A stretch of 31,283 bases of DNA from Chara braunii (taxonomy: Eukaryota > Streptophyta > Charophyceae > Charales > Characeae): positions 287,360 to 318,642 of the forward strand of contig BFEA01000926.1 of assembly GCA_003427395.1 (NCBI GenBank), in the 5' to 3' direction. Positions 9,471 through 18,610 of this stretch are shown here, one piece after another. A program made the translations under genes and the position numbers. Under the pieces are notes generated by a model that saw only the letters and a program-made list of their open reading frames with translations, did not search any database and was not told where the DNA came from. Position 1 is the stretch's first letter. Each line of letters starts with the position of its first letter.

Positions 9471-9881
9471 AAACACAATTCCTGCTCACATCTGTTGGTA
9501 GCCGCCCCCCCCCTCCCATCACCCTACCTCCCGTATCCATCACCTCCCCCAGCATCTGCCATGCTGCTCACCCAATTCCCATCAAACCAGAGCCGTCTGA
9601 TTGGTAACGATCCTGCTGTTCCCGTTCCCTGATCCCCCGGCCATGTCCATCTGAGTACCCCTTCCATGAGCAGCATCACTGCCGATGGACCGGCGATGGT
9701 ACTACACCTCATCTCCGTTCCCTTGGCCATTGATGAACCAAGCTCTGGCCATTCATTCCGATTACCACACACATCTCCCGACTGTGTCACATGACCCTGA
9801 TGATCTGTGGCACTCCCTCCTTCCCATCGCCCCTCCCCTCGTCCTTGCATACTTCCCTATCGTGCCTCCCCTCCTCCACAA

Positions 9882-9925
9882 TTGGTTAACGGGGACCCCC
9901 ATTTTCAGGCCCTGGGTAACGAGTC
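9882..9925. repeat. Dispersed short repeat, copy A
   Basis: GGTTAACGGGGACCCCCATT followed by TTCAGGCCCTGG. A close relative (GGTTAACGGTGAACCCCCAT, TTCAGACCCTTG) is at 30124-30156, directly after the hAT-type element. Weaker GGTTAACGGG words occur near 15640 and 28866. Confidence 0.5.
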
Positions 9926-9984
9926 CAAAACTGAAATTAGGGTTTCGGGGTTAACCTTCTCTCCCCTCCTCCTCCTGGGAGTAC

Positions 9985-10037
9985 AAACTGATCCTGATTT
10001 CAGATCCTGAAAGATGCAAGAATAACAGTATCTGATC
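9985..10037 (+). repeat. Partial copy of the 10.3-kb SINE-like sequence
   Basis: TGATCCTGATTTCAGATCC, then AGATGCAAGAATAA and GTATCTGATCCGG. This matches 10342-10380 (TGATCCTGAGTTCAGATCC, AGATGCAAGAATAAAG). Only the B-box side is present. Confidence 0.5.
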
Positions 10038-10133
10038 CGGTGTTCAATGCCAAGGTACAAATTGTCTCGAGTGGGGCGGTGCTCCCACACTATCTGAATC
10101 TCCCTCGTCCTCATTATCCTCTGCGCTCCACCC

Positions 10134-10153
10134 NNNNNNNNNNNNNNNNNNNN
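10134..10153. other. Assembly gap (20 N)
   Basis: Run of N of unknown true size, immediately followed by a (CT)n/(ATCT)n microsatellite, which probably caused the gap. Confidence 1.
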
Positions 10154-10205
<52 letters not shown>

Positions 10206-10206
10206 C
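10154..10206. repeat. (CT)n then (ATCT)n microsatellite
   Basis: About nine CT units passing into about eight ATCT units. Confidence 0.95.
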
Positions 10207-10296
10207 CCCCTCTCCCTCCCCCCCACGAAACATATACACACACGTACGCGCATGCGCTCACTCAGAGAAAGGGCCCGGCCTCCAACAGCACTCGCT

Positions 10297-10412
10297 ATTG
10301 GAGCCTTGTGGTGGAATGGTGAACGCATGCAGCTAGACCAAGTGATCCTGAGTTCAGATCCAGAGAGATGCAAGAATAAAGAGGATATACCAGGATTCTG
10401 GCACCAGTCCAA
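10297..10412 (+). mobile_element. tRNA-derived SINE-like element
   Basis: TGGTGGAATGG at 10309-10319 fits the pol III A box (TGGYNNARTGG), and GAGTTCAGATCC at 10350-10361 is close to a B box (GGTTCRANNCC) at tRNA-like spacing of about 41 bp. It is followed by AGATGCAAGAATAA, shared with 9985-10037. No tRNA cloverleaf is complete, so it is a SINE head or tRNA relic, not a functional tRNA gene. Confidence 0.45.
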
Positions 10413-10762
10413 TTTCCTTTGAAACCCAGTGTGGCAGTCGCATTGACTTACAGGCTGACAATGAAATGCTGGAACGCTCTCTATGTGTTTCCTAGTCCAC
10501 CTTTCTCTCTCTCTCTCTCTCTTTCCAATCCGTTCCTCCCTTGCCTGCCTCCTTTTGCTTTCTCACCAATCTTTTTTTTATTATTATTTTTTTTTGGTGG
10601 GGGAAAGCTGCCCGAGTGGGAGCTAGGGGCACTGGTATGAGCAGACGCCTCTAGCTCCCCCGAGAACGCTCCATCTATTGGTGGGGAGCAACACCTGCTG
10701 GAAATCGGGTCCAGCGTCCCATAAACAATAGCCGTTCCAAATTCCAATCCATCTGAGTTTTC

Positions 10763-11695
10763 CTAACCGCCTGCCAGCATTGATTGCCGCAAACACAGGG
10801 GATTTACTGCGCAGGTAGTTGAGTACCCAAGAAAGGAGGAAAAAGGGGCCTCTTCAGCCCTGCTGCAGGGTGCCTGCTCTACGTGACTGTCTAGCTCCCA
10901 TCCTTCCTTTCGGATGCAGCCCTCACACTCACTCTGCACCGTACCACTGAAGATCCAGCATTGAAAGACCATGAGGTGGGAAGAGGTCCGGAACTTCGAG
11001 GGGCGTCGTAACGGAATCGCTGCATCCACCTTGGTCCAATCCTTCAAGCAGATAGTATAGTCTCGTTTCAAGCCCTCTTCCCCACCTTCCGGGATCCTGC
11101 CACCCGCCCAGCGAACGTAAGCCATCCAACCTCCCTGTTCATTCCCCAACCAGTCCCTGGAGGATTGCTTGATAGCCAGTGTTACATCCTTTTCGGTGTG
11201 AAATAGGTCCAATTTAAATCTCACTGCCTGCAATTGTATGGTAAGTTCTTCCTGAATACATTGCTTGATTAGATCAGACAGTTCCACGCCCTCCAGTCTT
11301 ACTTTTTCAATGGTTAATACACACCTTTTCCTCCAGAGGGCCCAGATAATTGCTCTCCTCCCCACCTTAAACATGTTCTCTTCAAAAGTGCTATTCGTGT
11401 GGGAGAGCCATGATCCACACAAGAGCGCTCTGCAGTCCCATGGCCACACAGACTCCGTGCCAAGCGGCCCCCGGATTCTATCCCACCAATACCAAATAAG
11501 AACGGCCCCTGGGCATTGTGAGAAAATATGCTCTATAGTCTCGGGGATCTTGTGGGCAGGGAAGGCAGTCAGACAGGAAATGCACAACGGCGTTGCCAAT
11601 CCCTTTTGTTCCAAGTATGCTTGATCGATCAACCAGTCGTTCGTAGGGAGGCAACGGTGCTCTATCTGCCATTCCAAGGAGGCCATCTTCGCCAA
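10763..11695 (-). pseudogene. LINE zf-RVT domain and C terminus
   Basis: Open frame of 310 codons. It begins in the W...CLPTND motif typical of zf-RVT and carries the metal ligands C38, C41, H56 and C61 (PLCISC ... TIEHIFSQC). This is followed by W-rich segments (IWYWWDRI, IIWALWRKRCVLTIE) and a helical, Trp-rich tail. It is the best preserved part of the element. Residues beyond about 240 probably run past the functional C terminus. It ends 30-170 bp before the shared 3' UTR block. Confidence 0.88.
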
Positions 11696-11719
11696 TCTGG
11701 CTCTTGCGGCGATGAACCA

Positions 11720-12067
11720 TCAGATGGGGCGAACGTTGTCCCTCCCTACATTCAGGTGGGACATCCATCTCTCCCTCACAACACTCTTAAGATCAACTCG
11801 GGGCCTGAGAAGCTGGTATGTGGCTTTCACAGACGGGGCAAATAATTTCTTACTTGCTCCCGGCCTCGTCCTGCCTGACGGGTGCCATTGCCATTCTGCA
11901 GGGTCAAAGGGGAGCTTGACGAGTGGGGTTTCGGGGAGGAATGCTACCCATTCTTCTTGTTCTCTGAATACCCTGATTCTGTACGTGTCCACCTGCCACC
12001 GTCCCCTCTCGTTTTGTGGATACCTTGTAAGCCGAGATCCGTTTCCCGATGAAAGAGGGTCACCCAC
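11720..12067 (-). pseudogene. LINE C-terminal region before the zinc domain
   Basis: Open frame with KLFAPSVKATYQLL and RERWMSHLNVGR. This resembles the segment between RT and zf-RVT in LINE ORF2 (family pattern FSVKSAY.LL...W...W). It is in the same frame as 10763-11695 and separated by a stop. Just upstream, in another frame, RFQKGDWVAMVGDRENPGRV (12174-11944) may be the preceding part of the protein. Confidence 0.7.
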
Positions 12068-12549
12068 ACATCCCCCACGCCCACTTCTACCACCCTACCT
12101 GGATTCTCTCTGTCCCCCACCATTGCTACCCAATCCCCTTTCTGGAATCGCGGCCCCTTGCGTAAGATGCGCACCTAGTCAAAGGGAATAGAGAAAATTA
12201 ATTGATCCAGGTTCTTTTCAATGTGGTGACGATTTTTCAAACCAGGCCTCAATTGCTTTGTTGTTTTCCAATTCCTTTGTCCATCCCATATATCCCGGGT
12301 TCTCATGACACCTTTCTTTACCCAGCAATTCCACGTGGGGGGAGAGCTACATTATATCCTCCTATTTTGGTTGGTGACACTCGTGTTGCCAAAGAGCGGC
12401 TGTCTCGCCACCTCCTCCCATCTGTTCGGCGTCCCTTTGTCCGACAGCGGGAGTTGGCGCCATGCTCGAAGGCCTTTAACCCAAAAATCATCTTTGGTCA
12501 AGCCCATTCTGGCAACCCTACGGTCCGATTCCCCTTGAATGCTGGAGTG

Positions 12550-12744
12550 TCAAGGAATAGTCCAAAAGCGGTCCTCTAACCAGGACAGGGGATCCACCTC
12601 CTGGGGGGACTGGGGGACCAATCGTGAAATTTGTTCCAAGGCCATAGCACGCCACGAAAATATGAAGGTAAATATAAGCCTCTTGATCCATTGGGGTCCT
12701 AGCCCTCCTTTATCTTTGGGTCGAGTAACTGCCGACCATGCCAC
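12550..12744 (-). pseudogene. LINE post-RT linker fragment
   Basis: Contains AWSAVTRPKDKGGLGP, matching the W..V..PK..GGLG signature that follows the RT domain in plant LINEs. The ~60-codon frame ends at a stop near 12550; beyond it to about 12190 the frames are closed by stops and only short plausible pieces remain. Confidence 0.75.
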
Positions 12745-12828
12745 TCTATTAATGATGTTAAGGAGTACTATCCCCCCTCCATAACAGTGCCGACACCTGC
12801 CTCTTCAAGGCTCGAACTGCTTCTTTGC

Positions 12829-13488
12829 TTAAAGCCCATATTGCTGACCTATACCAGAGGGAAGCCAGAACAGCATTGTTAACGGCCAATGCTCTGCCGA
12901 ACAGCGAGGTGTATTTATAATTCCACTGAGCATCTTTTCAAGCGCAGGTTGCAAAATGGAATCATCATTAGAGGCCGGTTTGCCCAAGGCTGTCATCATG
13001 ATGCCCAATACTCTAATCCGGGCTGTTTCCGGTAGCCATTCGACCCGCGGTAACTCGGGGGGGTGTACGCCTTGATGATGTATCCACCATCCTAGTGTCT
13101 TGCTTCCCCAGCTAATTGTCATGTTGGACACTGCCGTAAACCGGTCCATCAGCCTCCTGATCACTTCCATATTCTCGGGGGAAGCATCCGCTATAACTGT
13201 CAAGTCGTCTGCGAACATAGAGCAAACCGGGATCGCTTCCTCGGGGATGGAGGAAATCCGGAGTTTCTTAATGTCCTTGTTAGCCCGAAGGTTCGCAGCC
13301 AGCGCTTCCATCACTATTATGAACAGGAAGGGGTCCAAAAGGTCCCCTTGACGAACCGATCGCTGTAGGGAAATCTCCGGAGCTAACACCCCATTTACTT
13401 GAATCCGTGTGGGATTTCTCAGCAATCTGGTTTCGTGTCTCTTCGGTTCCTGAAAGACATGAATGGGAATGAGATCGCCACTTCGCAA
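12829..13488 (-). pseudogene. LINE reverse transcriptase domain fragment
   Basis: Open frame of 219 codons. RT hallmarks: RIQVNGVLAPEISLQRSVRQ at residues 28-47 followed by GD and DPFLFIIVMEAL (residues 52-63; family QGxxLSPxLF), and MFADDLTVIAD with the catalytic Asp pair at residues 94-95. The Pro-Leu-Ser of the usual QGCPLSP motif is altered to QGDLLDP. The fingers part and the N-terminal endonuclease are missing. The real protein path leaves this frame near 12935: QWNYKYTSLFGRALAVNN, then LWYRSAIWALSKEAVRAL, is read in the neighbouring frame. The last ~30 residues of the open frame are therefore out of frame. Confidence 0.9.
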
Positions 13489-13543
13489 TACCAGTTAGGA
13501 TCACCCATGGGGAATCGGGGGGAAAAAAAGTGTGAGAAGTTCA

Positions 13544-13664
13544 GGGCATACTCACAGTAGCACTTTCCCAAATGTATCTGACTTGAATTGCGACCAGACC
13601 TGGATGAATCTGACTGTAATCACGTGCAGAGCTCACTCACAAAAGTCCTAGTGTGTGTATGCCC
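13544..13664. mobile_element. MITE with GGGCATAC ends, copy 1
   Basis: Left GGGCATACTCACAGTAGCAC then TTT pairs with right (reverse complement) GGGCATACACACACTAGGAC then TTT. TCA lies directly outside both ends (13541-13543 and 13665-13667), a possible 3-bp target duplication. About 121 bp; the interior contains CTGGATGAATCTGACTGTAA, partly shared with the copy at 22353-22457. Confidence 0.65.
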
Positions 13665-13794
13665 TCACTCTTCCAGACGAGTACTGGGCACATGGCTTCG
13701 AATCGACCATCGTGATAGCAGTCACATCCCTAGAGTACAGCTTCAGCAGACTTTTTTTTTCTTCTTCTTTTTTTTAAGAAGGCGTACACCTGTC

Positions 13795-14920
13795 TGCAAG
13801 GAACCTGACGGTCCACAACTTGCCAGAGTGTATCACAATGCATGCCTCGTTACCAATCACACAGATTATGACCCATCACACAGCACAAAGTAGAGATGAG
13901 ATGTGAACCAAGATGCGCAGCTTATATTATCTCCAACACATGATAAGAGTATCTCGAGTTCAAGAACCAATAATGCGATATGTCTTTCCTTCTCATACAA
14001 CTGCAATGTGGGGCCTGGCCCTTCCAGCGCCACCTCTCAACAACAGGTTAAACGCAGAACAGGTATGTCTCCACCATAGCCAACAACATACACCTGCCCC
14101 TTCTCTCTCTCTCTCTCAAGATCTCTGTCTCAGTTCTCTTCTCTCATCATGCATGCACACTCCTTCTACGACTATCTACTTTGAATGCCACTCACTGAAG
14201 ACTAACTACTAATCCTCTAACTACATTAACTAGTTGGGGCAGCTATGGCTGCTACTTGCAAACCAGCGCCCAGCCTTCTTCCTCTCTTAGCGCAGCTTCT
14301 CCTGCCAGCGCTCACCCAGCCAGCCAGCGCACAAGTGCCTTCAGCACTTCCACGCCAGAATGCTACTGGGGATCTGTCTTCAAGGGAGGCTGGCCTGCTT
14401 CTTTATACTGCTGGCCTCCCTCCGTGAGGTCTGTATTGGCACTTTTGGGCCTCCTTCAGTCCCAGACCTCGGCATGGTGTGTGTCCCAGTACTTTCCCTT
14501 CAGGGTCTGCTGCTGCTGCAGCCATCTGGCCTGAATTTTGGACTTGATGCCTGAATCTAGACTCTCCCTTTGTCTTGAATCTTGACTGGGACTTTATCCT
14601 TTGGACTTCCTTTGAACAGACACACATCCTGCACGAACAGACACACATACTGCACGGACAGACACATCTCCTGTATGAACAGACATGACCTGCACACCCC
14701 CTGGATGAACAGATGTGACTCCCACATCTGAATATTACAACTGTTCGTTCAGGGGCACAACTGTGACCTTTAGTATTGGCTTTTCCTCTAGTTAGGATGT
14801 GACCTTTGACACAGAGAACATGCCTGTTGATCTGCTTTTCACGAGTTGGGGGCCCTGGGCGAGGGACCCCTTTATGCTGCATTTGTCAAACAGGGTCTGA
14901 ATCGGGTAAAGGCCCTTTTA
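13795..14920 (+). mobile_element. Solo-LTR-like element, copy 1 (1126 bp)
   Basis: Starts TGCAAGGAACCTGAC and ends GGCCCTTTTA. Directly flanked by TGTC on both sides (13791-13794 and 14921-14924). It matches 17338-18499 along its length in the same orientation: CAGCTTATATTA (TATA-like, about 13919-13930), a (TC)n patch, Gln/Ser-codon-rich stretches, a GACAGACACA minisatellite and a shared 3' end (GAATCGGGTAAAGGCCCTTT). TG...(C/T)A termini with a short inverted TG.AAGG and a 4-bp duplication fit an LTR. No open frame is conserved between copies. Confidence 0.75.
14600..14720. repeat. ~22-bp minisatellite inside solo LTR copy 1
   Basis: Tandem units of the form GCACGAACAGACACACATACTG, diverging toward the 3' side (CTGTATGAACAGACATGACC). 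The minus-strand CVC-rich peptide is a by-product. Confidence 0.75.
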
Positions 14921-14924
14921 TGTC

Positions 14925-15780
14925 TTCTCGTCATACGGGGGACAGGGGTATTTTTTACCTACCCTATTTCCTTCTCTATTACTTCGCTCTAGCTACCCGT
15001 ATCTATACCTCACCCGCAAGCCCTACCGAGCTGACTACGGAACAGGAAGAGACCACCTCCCTGTGAAAGCAGGGACGGAACTTAAATTCACTAGCCAGAG
15101 CTAAGCTATCCTAAGGTTATGGGCCTATGCCTACCAATCTCTGCTCTGTGCGGGGAGGAGTACCCAAGCTCCTAACACCCTGGCGCAGCCTCGAAAGCAC
15201 CATTTACTTCCACAACCAGCCAGGAGGCCCAAGCCAACAGTCTCCGCTGGTGAACCCGAAGCATACCCCAAGCAGGCTGCGGGGATGGAAAGGATAGAAA
15301 AGATTTGTCTGCATTCGTCGTTCGTCGTCATGCAGACGGATCTTTTCTACTTTCTTTAAAATATATATACTCTCTTTAAATTTTAAATATATATATATAT
15401 ATACCTTTAATCTATATCCGCTATTTACATATTGAATTGATCGACTCGGGCTCTTCTGGGTGAACGATATATATTTATATATTTCTTAAGTAAACATCAG
15501 AATGCAAGGCCACTAAGCTTCAGGAGAGGAATCAACACTTCGTCCAGGCACTTCTACGATCTACTCCAGAACAAGTCAATGCATCTCCGTGTCATTCATT
15601 GAGGCCATACTCACACTCACATGAGGACTTTCGACAGATGGTTAACGGGGCGCCGGAAGTTCGGTGCCTTCGCTGTGCCCCAGCACAGAACAACTTTTCA
15701 GTGAAACTTCACCAAAGATACCGCGAAAAAGGGGTTGAGTCATGCCAAGAAAGATAATACTTGGGCAAATCCCTCGTTGT
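14925..15780. other. Unassigned sequence between mobile elements
   Basis: Contains an AT-rich stretch with TATATATATA at about 15388-15401 and 15468-15482, and a single MITE-arm-like motif, CCATACTCACACTCACATG-AGGACTTTC at about 15605-15633, resembling the arms at 13544 and 22457. No coding region recognised. Confidence 0.5.
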
Positions 15781-15787
15781 GTCGGGA

Positions 15788-15815
15788 AAAAAAAAAAAAA
15801 AAAAAAAAAAAAAAA
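15788..15815. repeat. Poly-A tract
   Basis: About 27 consecutive A, with no recognised retroelement directly upstream. A second ten-A tract is at about 15841-15850. Confidence 0.9.
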
Positions 15816-16195
15816 CATCTACCAGAGTTAACCAAACACGAAAAAAAAAACGGTAGCCTTCTTACTTAAATCAAATTACATATGAAAAAGTTCAAAAAAG
15901 GGTAAAAAAACGTAAAACTATTGCATTCTTCCATTAACAAGGGTGTTTAAAGTTTAAACAAGCTGCCCTCGTAACAACTACGTACATCCCTACATGTTTA
16001 CATAAGCCAGGGTAACGACAAACATGCCCCTTTCCTCCCTCCACCTCTCCTCCCCCCCCTCTTTTTTCATTTCAAGAGGGTAAACAAATGAACTCAAAAG
16101 TCTACCCCACCTCCCTCCGCCTCACACAGACACACACACCACCACCACCACCACCACCTACTTCAGTTGTCTTTTATGAACTTTTACCTGCAACT
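15816..16195. other. AT-rich then CT-rich noncoding sequence
   Basis: Could include the 3' UTR and downstream region of the minus-strand exons that end at 16196. A (CCA)n patch lies at about 16138-16158. Confidence 0.4.
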
Positions 16196-16298
16196 TCATT
16201 TTGGAAGATCGAGATCCGGTCTAGTGTCCTCTATATGCCCAATGACATCTTCATCAAAGGCATTCGGATAACTCTTCGCGATCCGCTCGCGGAGTACC
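16196..16298 (-). CDS. Candidate terminal exon of an unidentified gene
   Basis: Minus-strand frame encodes VLRERIAKSYPNAFDEDVIG followed by HIEDTRPDLDLPK and a TGA stop. It is preceded at 16299-16300 by a strong 3' splice signal (TTGCTTTGCCTCTCAG). Charged, mixed composition typical of a folded protein C terminus; no family recognised. The upstream exon candidate at 16491-16567 leaves a phase-1 end that joins this acceptor in frame across a 192-bp intron. The frame is also open for about 25 codons upstream of the acceptor, so an unspliced reading is possible. Confidence 0.4.
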
Positions 16299-16490
16299 CT
16301 GAGAGGCAAAGCAACAGGTGGCATTGACATGTCCACAACGATGAAAGAAGCCACAACACCAAAGGAACCAGTGTGTCAGGATGAATGATGCACAACGGTA
16401 ACGAGACTGGCGGGTTAATGACACCAAAACTCAAAATGACTTTTTAATATAAACATAATAGTCTGTCGGACTCTGTCCAGGATTCTCAAC

Positions 16491-16567
16491 CTTCACATTT
16501 ATTTTTAGAAGGCCCGGAGCGAACAATCACCACAGGCACATTTCCCAAGATTACCATACGGTTAGAG
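16491..16567 (-). CDS. Candidate internal exon of the same gene
   Basis: A 77-bp stretch between a 3' splice signal (TGTTCACTACAG) and a weak donor (AAG|GTTGAG). The frame SNRMVILGNVPVVIVRSG, then PSKNKCE, has no stop and is compatible in phase with the terminal exon at 16196-16298. A MITE (16668-16774) would lie in the upstream intron. No further exon was identified with confidence before the LTR at 17338. Confidence 0.3.
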
Positions 16568-16667
16568 CTGTAGTGAACACAAGGCGTGCGTTCACAGACA
16601 CATAGAGAAACAATTGGAGGAGATTGGGATCCAGGGGCGGAGGAAGAGAGGAGAACGAAGACAACTA

Positions 16668-16774
16668 CCGTCTTCTCCCTGATACAACGTACGGTTATTA
16701 TAGCTGTATTTGGGGCAACTTTGAGTCCAGGATGCAGAAAAAATGACGGTATGTTGTAGTCGGGTGAAGACAAC
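16668..16774. mobile_element. TA-flanked MITE, copy 2 (107 bp)
   Basis: Left CCGTCTTCTCCCTGATACAA then CGTACGGTTATTATAGCTGT pairs with right (reverse complement) GTTGTCTTCACCCGACTACA then ACATACCGTCATT. TA flanks both ends (16666-16667, 16775-16776). Shares ATACAACGTACGGT-ATTAT-GCTGTATTT with 8130-8238. The 11-bp word GAAGACAACTA occurs at both borders. Confidence 0.7.
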
Positions 16775-16910
16775 TAATCCAGCTGTCATGTGATGCAGGG
16801 GCATGACAGAGTTAAAGGGACGAGAGAGGGAGGAACTTCGAGAAAGAGAAAGAAGTTCGAAGAACACAACTGATTCATGCCACATAAGGATCTGAGTGTG
16901 TTTTAGGTTT

Positions 16911-17030
16911 TCACCACAATAGCCCCTGTTCCACCCTGGTGATTAGATCCGAAATCAAAGCAGCTTTACCACTATTGCAGACAATGAAGCACACATGAGA
17001 TGAGCCAATCCAGCAATGAAACAATTTCAC
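16911..17030 (-). mobile_element. SINE-like repeat family 2, copy 1
   Basis: Direct relative of 18611-18733 (shared GATCCGAAATC, AATGAAGCACAC, GATGAGCCA, AATGAAAC). On the minus strand TTGGCTCATCTCATGTG resembles an A box and GATTTCGGATC a degenerate B box, suggesting a tRNA-derived SINE. The assignment to SINE is inference; the duplication is clear. Confidence 0.5.
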
Positions 17031-17190
17031 TTCTATAGCAAGCAACATGGGGCACAATAGAGATCCATTATATCACTTTCTTACTATCTTGACTTTGGCT
17101 TTCTTGGGGTACCCCTTTTATTCATTCTTGCAGCTACCTTTTGACTGTGCCTCTCACATACGAAGAGGCTGGCCACATTGATTGTGGTTT

Positions 17191-17245
17191 AGCGCCAGCT
17201 CCCCACATCCCCGTGTGCCTTAACAGCACACTTGTACGTTACGAA
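17191..17245. repeat. 60-bp dispersed repeat, copy 1
   Basis: AGCGCCAGCTCCCCACATCC, CCGTGTGCC, AGCACACTTGTACGTTA. Diverged relative of 23891-23950 and 30541-30600. Confidence 0.5.
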
Positions 17246-17337
17246 AGGAGGCAGAGTAAAGGGGAAGGTGTACTCCTGTTCATTTTGTTCAAATGTTCAG
17301 CTTATATTTTGTTTGTTCTCTTAATGATGCTGATTCG

Positions 17338-18499
17338 TGCAAGGAACCTGACTGTTCACAGCTTGCTCGAGTGCATCACACCGCATGCATACATGTCATC
17401 ACACGTACAAAGTGGTCTCACACAAAGACAGATTGAGATGAGATAAGAACCAAGTAGCGCAGCTTATATTAGCAATGTCACTTAATACAAAGAGTATCAT
17501 GAGTTCCAGAGTTCAGCGCCAACAAGAGGTAAGTCTCCCTCGTCATACAACAGTGTGGAACCTGGCTCAGCCAGCGTTCTCCTTCAGATCACAAGTGTGG
17601 CGCCAACAGGTAAGTGTCCACCATATCCAGACTCACTCCCTGTCTTCTCTCTCTCTCTCCTGAACTCTGTCTTGGTTCTCTTCCCTTCACTCTGCATGCA
17701 CACTCTCACCTACGAAGATCTACTCTGAATGTTACTCACTGATATCCCATTACTAACTATCCCTTCTACTACTAACATAGACTGGCGCAGCTATGGCTTT
17801 CCTGCAGCCAGCGCCCAGCCTCCCTTCTTCCTGGCGCAGCTCTTCTTCAGCCAGAGCCTCTCCCAGCACTATAGCGCACAAGTGCCTCAGCACTTCCACG
17901 CATCAATGCCTATGGGAATCTCCCTGTGGGGGAGGCTGCCTCGTTTCTTATAGTGCTGGCCTCCCCTGGCGAGGTCTGAATTCTGCCTGTCCCGGTCCTT
18001 TCCCAGTCCCAGCCTCTGTGTATGTGTCCCAGATCCCTTTCCTTCAGGGGTTGCTGCTGCTGCGGCCTTCAGGCCTTGATTTCGGACTCCCAATCTGAAT
18101 CTAGACTTTCTTTCTGTCTCGAATCTGGACTGGAACTTAACTCCTTGACTTCTGCTGGACAGACACACCCAATGCACGAACAGACACTCTTTCTGCACGA
18201 ACAGACACATTGACTGTACGTACAGACACATTGACTGCACGTACAGACACATCCCTTGTTTGAGTAGACATGACTTGTATTGCCCCTGGCGAACAGATGT
18301 GACCTCTAAATCTAAACATGGTGACTGTTCGTCCAGGGCCCAACCATGACCTTTGACATTGTCTTTATTTTAGCCAGGATGTGACCTTTGACTCAGAGAA
18401 CATGTCTCTTGATCTGCTTTCACGAATTGGGCTCTGAGCGAGGGACCCCAATATGCTGATTTCGTCGATCAGGGGCTGAATCGGGTAAAGGCCCTTTCA
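17338..18499 (+). mobile_element. Solo-LTR-like element, copy 2 (1162 bp)
   Basis: Starts TGCAAGGAACCTGAC and ends GGCCCTTTCA, flanked by TTCG on both sides (17334-17337 and 18500-18503). Aligns in the same orientation with 13795-14920 over its full length. Because the flanking 4-bp duplications differ (TGTC versus TTCG), the two are independent insertions, not the two LTRs of one element. Contains GCAGCTTATATTAGC (about 17460-17474), (TC)n and its own GACAGACACA minisatellite. Confidence 0.78.
18150..18275. repeat. ~22-bp minisatellite inside solo LTR copy 2
   Basis: Units such as GCACGAACAGACACTCTTTC and GCACGTACAGACACATTGAC in tandem. Reads on the minus strand as a SMCLYVQ-type peptide repeat, which is not a protein. 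Confidence 0.8.
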
Positions 18500-18519
18500 T
18501 TCGTATGCATTTGCTAGGA

Positions 18520-18522
<3 letters not shown>

Positions 18523-18601
<79 letters not shown>
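18523..18601. repeat. (GT)n microsatellite
   Basis: About 39 perfect GT units. Confidence 0.98.
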
Positions 18602-18604
<3 letters not shown>

Positions 18605-18610
18605 GTAGAT

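Larger units (their letters stand above)
10571..13510 (-). mobile_element. 5'-truncated non-LTR retrotransposon (LINE)
   Basis: Minus-strand order: reverse transcriptase palm (13488-12930), thumb/linker (about 12935-12740, another frame), downstream linker with PKDKGGLGP (12744-12550), a variable region, C-terminal pre-zinc region (12067-11720), zf-RVT zinc-binding domain (11695-10763), then about 170 bp of 3' UTR ending in an A-rich tail (plus-strand T/TTA run at 10571-10595). The endonuclease half is absent. Several frameshifts and stops make it inactive. Its 3' UTR block recurs at 1973-2140 and 6943-7044. The 5' truncation point lies about 30 bp from the MITE at 13544. I found no convincing target duplication. 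Confidence 0.9.

Noticed and set aside
11265-12191. Plus-strand open frames across the LINE
   Set aside because: Shadows of the minus-strand LINE ORF2; the RT and zinc motifs are on the minus strand.
15040-15330. Possible organelle-derived or rRNA-like insert, because of its more even base composition
   Set aside because: No rRNA, tRNA or organelle gene motif could be matched by eye.
13795-18499. A single 4.7-kb LTR retrotransposon spanning both LTR-like copies
   Set aside because: Each copy has its own different 4-bp duplication, and the interval holds no gag/pol, primer-binding site or polypurine tract.
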